NCBI GenBank assembly: GCA_947311845.1
Contig: CAMZMU010000115.1
Location: 31,395,401 to 31,459,400 of the forward strand
From: Poa pratensis
Taxonomy: Eukaryota > Streptophyta > Magnoliopsida > Poales > Poaceae
Direction: 5' to 3'
DNA length: 64,000 nt
Position 1 is the stretch's first letter; the number at the start of each line of letters is the position of its first letter. Shown here in pieces: positions 57,290 to 64,000 of this stretch. Both the position numbers and the translations under genes were made by a program. The notes under the pieces are model-generated. The model searched no databases, was not told the origin of the DNA, and saw nothing but the letters and a program-made list of their open reading frames with translations.

Positions 57290-57552
57290 GTTGCAAAATA
57301 AAAAAAATCTTGCTAAGTTTCAAATATTGCAAGTTTCAAAGATTGCAAAATAAAAAAATCTTGCTAAGTTTCAAATATTGCAAAATAAAAAAATCTTGCT
57401 AGGTTTCAATTAGCATTTTTGAAAGTTAGCAATTTTGAAAGTTAGAAATATTGTAAAGTTAGAAATATTGCAAATTTCAAATATTGCTAAGTTTCAAATA
57501 TTGTTAAGTTTCAAATATTGCAAAGTTTCAAATATTGCAAAATAAAAAAATC
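57290..57552. repeat. AT-rich tandem array
   Basis: Irregular units of AAATATTGCAAAATAAAAAA followed by TCTTGCTAAGTTTC, repeated about seven times with truncated forms. It ends abruptly at GC-rich sequence. Confidence 0.85.
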
Positions 57553-58916
57553 TTGAAGTCGTCGGCGGCCGGCTGCGGCCTCGGCCCACCCTCCCCGGTC
57601 TCCTCCCTCTCGCTTCCTCCCGTCGCCGCCGTCGGCAGCGGCCGCCGGGCGCGGCCCACGCGGCGGCGGCGGCGGCCTGTCCCTCCCCGCGCTGGGATGG
57701 GTGGAGGCGGGGCTCTGCACTCTGGCGTCGGTGTTCCTCGGGCGGCGGCGGCTCGGTTTCGGCCGGGAGGCGGTGTGGCAGCGGCAGGCTACGGCGGTGG
57801 CGCGGCTAATCGGTTCTCTCGGCTGCCGGAGGTGAGCATAGCGGCGGCGCCGCCAGTTGGTGGTGCGGGTGGCTAGGGTTTCGCCCGGGCCCTGCAGGCC
57901 CAGATCTGGGCCCTTTGGGCCCGATCTGGGTCAGTGTGGGCCCAAGCTAGACCCGGCTACCCGGTTTGACTAAGGGACGATGCTTGTGACAGAGTGGCGG
58001 CGACTACAACACCTCTTCTGCAGCGTGGCGCCGGGAGATTCGCGGATCCTTTTGGGTCCGGCCACGCCTTTGGTGCCGATCTTGAGGGTAGCAGCGACGT
58101 CGGCCTACGTGCAGCAGCGTGGTGGCGGAGACTTCACGGACCCTTTCAGGGGCCGTCCAGGCTTGCCCAGCCTGGTGTGTCTCTGCTACCGCGTCCGTCG
58201 GCACCCGCCGATGGCGGTGGAGGTAGTCCTCCAAGTGGCTGTGTTGCAGCCGCCCTCCGGCTCCAATGTGGCTTGGTGTGCTCCTGCGTACTGCGTCCGG
58301 TCGGTTACCGTCTATGGCGGTGGAGGTCGATCCCTCCCACGTGGCTGTGGTACTGCCGCTCTGTCTATGGCGGGTTCTTCTCGGTTCGACCGGTCGTGTT
58401 GTGCTTGCCTGGTGATACGACAATGATGACCTCAATTCCGTGGTGGCGTTTGTTGGTGGGTGGCAAGATGGGTGGAGCATGTCGAATTGTCCAGGGATGT
58501 GGTGTTTTCGAGGTTGGGAGAAATCCTTGTCATCTTGACACCGCCGCGGTGATGCTTGTGAGTGTCGCTGTTCCTTCCTGAAGGGCGTCGGGTGTACCTA
58601 TTCCCCACTACCTGTAGCGTACCGGGGGAAACCCTAGGACCTGTCCGGACAGCAGCAGCGTCGTCGTCGTTTTCCTTCTTGGAGGTGTTGTTCGGTACGC
58701 GACTTCAGAATGCGAGGATAGTGGTGGGACTTTGCCGGAGAGAGCGCAGCGGTTGTGAGTCGCCTTTGTTTTCGTTGATCCGCCTATGTCGCTTTGTTTT
58801 CTTTTCTTGTTCTTTTTCTTTTCTCTTGGGCATGAGTGTGCTGTTTTGCCCCAGCGGTGGTCTCAAAGCTTGTATCGGGTGGTTGCTATATTAATATAGC
58901 GGGGCGAAAGCCTATT
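57553..58916 (+). mobile_element. GC-rich LINE-derived retroposon
   Basis: About 1.36 kb of GC-rich sequence in an AT-rich setting. It ends GCTATATTAATATAGCGGGGCG then AAAGCC, the look of a Triticeae LINE 3' end (from memory). Host duplication copy B begins immediately after (ATAGTTCATC). Open frames of 110-195 codons overlap on several frames with no recognised domain. The left border is taken from the base-composition change; no TSD was found. Confidence 0.5.
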
Positions 58917-59263
58917 TCTTCAATAGTTCATCACGGTTGGTTCTAATGTACTGTTTGAACCCTTTGTCCTCTATACACTCGAGATCATTCAACGATCCTG
59001 GGCCAGCTAAGTGAGAAATTGTTCAGATATATAGTTGCAATACACGAGGGACAACGCTGATGTTCGGCCGAGTTTTTGTTGGCTTCCAAGATGCTTCACA
59101 ATCGTTATTTTGTGCACAATAGACCGTAATATGGTATAAAAGTTGCCAAACTCGGGCAATGTATAAAATGTAAAGAAGAATCACTAATCTAAGTGATACA
59201 TTGATGGCTTGATGCCTCTAAATCTGAGATGTAAAACTACAAAACGTTATTGGAGGAGCATCT

Positions 59264-59741
59264 CCCAGTACTTGGTTAGATGGGGTTGACAAAGTAACTA
59301 AAGCAAGAATCCGAATTGGGATGTGTGCTATTATGTGGGCTATTTGGAATTGTCGAAATGATATTGTCATATTGTTTTTAACAAGGAACGAATACCAATT
59401 TTTTTGCAGGTCATACACATGGATGTACACTGGATACGCACATTGGCAGTCCTACTGCCCGTGTCGCAGCAGGAGCTTATGGAGTCTGGATGTACCCGGT
59501 TGTTGGCCATTTTGAGGCCGTTTGCTGCACGACTGGATGGAGGCACGACAAACACATCCAGGATGCCTAGTTGCTTCTTTTCGATGCTTTTTTTTGCTGG
59601 CTGATCTTTGTTGCCATGTTGAGTGACCCGTGAGGTGCTCATTAGTTTGTAATAAGCTACTGATACTCATGTTTTATTCAATAAATGGTTGTGTGCATCA
59701 TCTAGATGCAACAGGCCGGGACACCCCCATTTCAAAAAAAA
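59264..59741 (+). mobile_element. 5'-truncated LINE, ORF2 C-terminus
   Basis: A 478-bp insert in copy B, absent at the paralogous site in copy A (GAGCATCTGCGTTATAATAT). It encodes RIGMCAIMWAIWNCRNDIV and, after a frame change, VIHMDVHWIRTLAVLLPVSQ, the last part of grass LINE ORF2. It ends CCCCCATTTCAAAAAAAA. No clear TSD; a few target bases seem lost. Confidence 0.8.
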
Positions 59742-60126
59742 GTTATATATTAAGATAGTGAAGAAACAAGGTTTCCAGACAATGAGCATCTAGAACGAGA
59801 ACCAGAATACAATGGCCTAACGACACATTATTAGGGGTTTTCTGGATTGCAAGAATTCAGATGTCATGTATTGTGAATTCCTACTTGATTTTAGAAAACT
59901 GAAAATTGTGCAATAGGTGTATCTGGATGGTGCACAAGTAATAAACGCAGCATTTTTTATGAATAAGGAGAGAGAGACGAAAAGATAGATAGAGTAAAAG
60001 TGTATGGGGCTTCTAAAAAAATGTTTGAGCTTGAGTTGATGTTAAGAAACAGTAAAATTGTGTGACCTACGTTCACCACAGTGATTTGAGGCTTTTAGCA
60101 GACTGATCTACCAGTAGAGTTTCAGA

Positions 60127-60384
60127 TCACTCGGTCATAGGCCTTTTCACCTCTCCATCTCGGGCGTCCATGCTAGAACAACATAGACGGGTTGTAGCTC
60201 CGAAAACCGACATGGAAGGCTTCTTGTAAACCGAATTGGCACTCTTCGCTTTTGTTGCTGCTTCAACGAACTTTTCGCGGGATTTTTTCAACGGGCACGC
60301 CACATACTCGGGTGATTCCATGAGAAAGTTGTTGATTCTCTCCCGCACCTTATCTTCCAGATGAATCCATGGACCAAATTCGTC
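60127..60384 (-). CDS. Terminal exon of an unrecognised gene
   Basis: An acceptor (CCAAAATTGTTGGCAG) at 60385 opens an 85-codon frame, DEFGPWIHLEDKVRERINNF ... SREKFVEAATKAKSANSVYK ... VKRPMTE, with a TGA at 60127. The Lys/Glu-rich middle suggests a helical or basic region. A paralogous, broken copy exists in duplication copy A, aligning over FGPW.HL, CPLKK and AKSAN, so the exon predates the duplication. Upstream exons were not identified; the region above holds a MITE and AT-rich sequence. Function unknown. Confidence 0.5.
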   Translation of the reverse strand, partial: DEFGPWIHLEDKVRERINNFLMESPEYVACPLKKSREKFVEAATKAKSANSVYKKPSMSVFGATTRLCCSSMDARDGEVKRPMTE

Positions 60385-60517
60385 CTGCCAACAATTTTGG
60401 AAACACAGTAATGGTGAGGCAGCTTGCTTGTCTCTTTTCCTTTAACACTTGCTCTGAGTAGAGATGCGTTACACGGTTGTCTCTTTTTTACTCGGTTCCT
60501 CCATATATATGGTTTAA

Positions 60518-60884
60518 GAGCCTCTCCAACGACGGCCCCCAAATTATGTCTGTACGCCCAAAAAATTTGTCCATTCAAGCATCTAGACACCATATCTGGA
60601 CAAAAGGGGACATGTCCCCCGAACGACAATCCCCGATGGGATGCCTGTACAGAAATATGCCAAGGACTGGCAAATGGGCCGACCTGGACAAAAATCTACA
60701 TGACATAAGGCTGAATATTTTAACATGCCCCTAGCCAGCCCCGAACATTCGAGGCACAAAAGAGTTGTACTTACACTTGGGTCCACTTTTGGGCCGATAG
60801 GGGGCTCCGTTCGAGGCTGAAATGTTTTCAAACCCCCAGTGGATGGCTGGATGTGAGGTATTGGGGCCCTTGATGGAGATGCTC
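60518..60884. mobile_element. PIF/Harbinger-type MITE, 367 bp
   Basis: Ends GAGCCTCTCCAACGACGGCC and the complement of GGGGCCCTTGATGGAGATGC+TC. The TSD is TAA at 60515-60517 and 60885-60887. Within it are GGACATG and GGCCGAC short inverted motifs. GAGCATCTCC-type ends are common in grass miniature elements. Confidence 0.85.
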
Positions 60885-61942
60885 TAACGTTCCATTGTCG
60901 CATTGATTTCCCTAGTAGCCATTCTTATTACCTGGGTTGGCTCTCTTTTCTTCAAAATTCTCTATTTTATTTTCTTGTTTCCTTGGTTTGTGTAGGAGTT
61001 GATCATTGTTTAAAATGTAATCGATTGTTGTTGCAAAAATTATGTAGAAATTGCCGGAGACAAACTTTTTGTACAGGTTCATGTTGGTGATGACAGTGCT
61101 TTTTGCATCGATCTGACATGGTTCACCTCATGCAACCCATGAAAAGAGTGGAGGTATCCAACAGGACCATTGCTATATTATTTTTCTTGCTCCATACACC
61201 ATATGTGCGTATCTGCTAGCTTGTTACCACAGTAAAGTTTAATATGGAGTGACACGGAAAGACATAAGTTTTGAGTCAGTCGCGGTAATTCAAAGTCACA
61301 GCCGGTGCGTATGCTCATGAGGTATAACAATGATGTTAGTGTTGTCAATAAAAATCTACAAAAAGTTGGTTATATCCATACCCCATGTAAGCGTGTATTT
61401 TACTCGAGAAAAATGCTAGTTTCGTACGATAACACTTGTTAATATACTGGCGCTTAAAAAGTTACTTTATAGATTCTTGACTTTGTTTATTTCTCCTAGA
61501 ATACACATATCTATTTTCTTCACTCACATAAATGAAACAAATTCGTAGTGTGTTGTAAAAACAATGCCTTTTAAATTTTAGACATTTTAGTGCTTTACTG
61601 TTTTATCAAAACGCCATCCTAGATATTCTATATTTCTCAATGGCAAAATACCGGAGCCTTGCGTCCCGCAGGAAAATAAACTTCAGAACAGTAAAAGTAA
61701 AGCACGACCGAAATGTGGAAAGTGGTAGTGACACCCGAACTCACTGGAGCCTGTTTTCTAAACATATCAAAAAATATATTTCTAGGGCTCAAAATTGTTT
61801 GAAATAAAGTATAAAACTACACGTACACATTTTCTTTGTACGTCAAAAGATTAATATTTTGGGCTACAAAAGAATTGGAGAAAAAGAGTTATTTTCCCTT
61901 ATTTGCAACACTACTTTTTTTCTATAATTCGGAATACGATAT

Positions 61943-64000
61943 TGTAACACCCCGAAAATTTAGGCCGAATTTTTAAATTATCTTTGGACGACGGAAAACT
62001 TTCTCTAAGTTTTATTAAGTGTTTCCTAAGATCTTTCGAGGCGATTTGACTTAGCGTTTGCTCTCTCTTAAAACATCAGGGGACTTCTCTACCCATATTC
62101 AGAAAGGCCGTACAAAAATATTTCATACTCCAATCCAACATTTTCAATTTCGGAGTTAACTGTTAAATGTCAGCTCTGATCCCAATTTTATTTGATCCAC
62201 TTAGAAGTCTCGGAAAATCCTCATAATTTAGGGAGATGCATACTTTTGTATTTTCTACACTTCTTCTGTTGAAACCAAACCCATTTGAACAAGTTTTGAC
62301 CTATTTCCTTGGTAAGCCGAAAATCCATGCCGGTACGCGGCTTAGCGGACTTTTGCAAAACCCCTTTTCCACACCACCAAATAAGCTCAAACTCCTTAGA
62401 CACCCTCCCTATGCAAAACATACCCAGTGGTAATTGTTTGGGATTTTTCTGAGTTGAGCAAGACCTCAGTCGTTTTGTCGAACACCTTGTGTGCGTTTGA
62501 TTTTCGAAAAACTTTGTGTTACCAAGTGTGGAGTTTATGTGTGTGACAGATGTAGTAGCGCAGGCCTTGTCCTTAGCAACCCGTAGATACCTCCATTTTT
62601 GCGTTTGGTGCTCCGAATCACCGGGAACGTGACGATGCCGCTCGGGTCGCACTATACGCACGCTTCGTCATGACCTTAATCCGTTTAGCACTAAACTCCG
62701 GCCTAACCCTCCTTCACCAGTGCAGCCTCGTGCTCCACTGTGCATGCAGCACGGCAGCCTCATCCCCCTCCTTATCTCCTCCCTGTGGCAAGAAAACGTC
62801 ACCCATGACCTAGGTGACCATCTATGGCCAAACCAGCCACACACCTAATTCTCCTCCCCTCCCTCTATATAAAGCAGCAGCCCGAGCCCTCGCACGCGAT
62901 ACCACTCTAACCCCTCCCTCCCAGGTTCTCCCTGCTTGTTTACCCGAGGAACCGAGCTCTACTTCGTCGGTTTGGCCGAGGGCGTCGGCGGTGGCCCATG
63001 GCCGTGGCGAGCTCGGTGAGCCTCCGTTGCCCGGTTAAACAGGTTGGGGAGCTTCCTACCGTGCCTTGCTACCCACCCCTGCCCCAGAAACCTCTGAGCT
63101 TAACCCTAGACAAAGCCCTAAACCCACCCGAAACCCTAGCTCCATGGGCGAGCTCGGGAGCTCTCGGTCCCGTGCCTGTGCAGCTCCCCTGTCAAGGTTG
63201 AGCTCCGTGACGAGTGTGGTGAGGTCCAGGGACTTCTTCCGCTCGCCGTCGAGCTCTTCCCTGAAGAGGAACATCGAGACCGGCGACCACCCGAGCCTCC
63301 CGCCATGGCCATGGAGCTAGAGCTCGTAGGCGACACGCGGAGGCGCTCCCTCTCGTGCCCAGCTCCTTCCCGGAGCGCGGGTGAGGCGGCGACCTCGCCG
63401 CGGTCCCTGGACGGCCTCGCCGGGCCGCCCGTCACCGGCAGCGGCCGCCTCCCGTGCGCTCCCGTACAAGTTCCCGACCGTGGAGAAGACGAAGAAACAG
63501 TGAACTGATCGTTCACTTTGGGCTAGTACAAAGCGGATTTCCGTTTTTACGTTTCCTCCATCCGAAGGCATATTTCAGAGAAATTCGCGACCAGCCCAGC
63601 CCAGCCCAGCTCAGTTTCGGCCCGTTCTGTTTTTTTTATGGTAAGCAGCAGATAGCTATCCGTCGCATGCCCGTAGATTTTGAACCGTAGCTCCGTTTGG
63701 AGTGATTCAAATTCCTAAATTCATGTTTCGAAGAGATCTATCCAGTGGTACTTTTTTTTTTTTTCCATTTTAGGGATTAGTTGATTTCGTGTTCTTTATT
63801 TATGTGCTATATGTCCCTCCGTATTTAGGCGTTCTTCGGGATTCCGACCCACGACAAGTACGAGACTTTCCGAACCATCTGGAGCCCGTGTTTGCAGGCA
63901 AGCTAACCATTTGCTATGACCAGTCTTGCAGTGTTGTTTGCTTAATTGATTTCATATTATCATGTCATGTATGCGTATATGTTTATCTGTTATTCATGAA
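61943..64000 (+). mobile_element. Start of an LTR retrotransposon, cut by the window end
   Basis: TGTAACACCCCGAAAATTTA is a typical Triticeae LTR start (from memory), preceded by GATAT as the possible TSD half. About 0.9 kb in, CTCTATATAAAGCAGC (about 62863) is a strong TATA box; a GC-rich transcribed-type leader with short open frames follows (62940-63510), then AT-rich sequence. No LTR end or primer site is reached. The family cannot be named. Open frames in 62800-63600 look like leader sequence, not host genes. Confidence 0.65.
62863..62874 (+). promoter_or_regulatory. TATA box of the LTR
   Basis: CTATATAAAG, with GC-rich sequence and CTCTAACCCCTCCC starting about 45 bp downstream. Confidence 0.6.

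Larger units (their letters stand above)
52158..57552 (+). mobile_element. CACTA (En/Spm) element with transposase genes, right end not found
   Basis: The left end is CACTAGTAGAAACAGAGACA (TSD candidate TCC, 52155-52157). Three subterminal hairpins follow, then a small gene and a transposase gene. Repeated CACTAGATAGG (56871, 56957) and inverted CCGAATGTTTTGTGTTTGAG-bearing repeats lie downstream. The right terminal repeat (...CTACTAGTG) is not present before the GC-rich retroposon at 57553, so the right end is lost or displaced. Confidence 0.85.
58917..61740. repeat. Segmental duplication, copy B
   Basis: Counterpart of 48890-51740, carrying its own insertions: a LINE fragment (59264-59741) and a MITE (60518-60884). 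Contains the intact terminal exon at 60127-60384. Confidence 0.85.

Noticed and set aside
57980..58581. 148- and 195-codon open frames
   Set aside because: Overlapping frames in a GC-rich retroposon without recognised domains.
62814..63690. Host gene start downstream of the TATA box
   Set aside because: The TATA box and leader lie inside an LTR that starts at 61943 (TGTAACACCCCG); short frames overlap on both strands.

Overview
This is plant nuclear DNA, most likely from a Triticeae grass (wheat, Aegilops, barley or rye). The main support is a Copia element whose long terminal repeats (LTRs) open with TGTTGGAGATATGCCCTAG, typical of BARE1/Angela/WIS, together with grass-type LINEs, CACTA transposons, and Stowaway and PIF/Harbinger miniature elements (MITEs). 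Species and chromosome cannot be read from the sequence. I see no intact host gene. Host coding sequence is limited to the 3' end of an unrecognised multi-exon gene (410-5881, minus), a frameshifted pentatricopeptide-repeat (PPR) gene (6850-9144, minus), and the last exon of another unrecognised gene (60127-60384, minus) with a broken paralogous copy near 50-51.4 kb. The rest is transposon or diverged intergenic duplication.

Layout. 0-6.6 kb: gene 3' end, a tandem duplication, two Stowaway MITEs, one Tourist-like MITE and a 267-bp LTR-bearing miniature element (TRIM). 6.85-9.15 kb: PPR pseudogene. 9.2-23.1 kb: intergenic DNA with recurring promoter-like blocks, a Mutator-like element with 9-bp target duplications (13772-14959) carrying 151-bp tandem repeats, a poly(A) retroposon with a 16-bp target site duplication (TSD; 16156-17011), and several LINE remnants. 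23107-31178: a full-length but decayed Copia element with TSD TCTAA, inserted into one copy of an older tandem duplication. 31.2-34.2 kb: a truncated LINE RNase H fragment and a tRNA-derived SINE, both with clear TSDs.

34178-48330 is a single LINE insertion (13-bp TSD) expanded to 14 kb by later insertions: an LTR-like sequence (~34525-36230), a terminal-inverted-repeat element with a GTTGTACA minisatellite (~38017-38933) and a 4.9-kb CACTA element (40715-45609, TSD GGA). That CACTA contains tandem tRNA-like units. 48.9-51.7 kb and 58.9-61.7 kb are two copies of one host segment. Between them lies a near-complete CACTA element (52158 to about 57552) with a small coiled-coil/membrane protein gene and a transposase broken by one frameshift, followed by a GC-rich LINE-derived retroposon (57553-58916). 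From 61943 to the window end is the start of another LTR retrotransposon (TGTAACACCCCG).

The elements do not cooperate as a pathway; the value of the window is its layered history. Paralogous empty sites and TSDs give a relative order for many insertions. All calls are by eye, with no alignment or database search, so boundaries marked 'about' are approximate.
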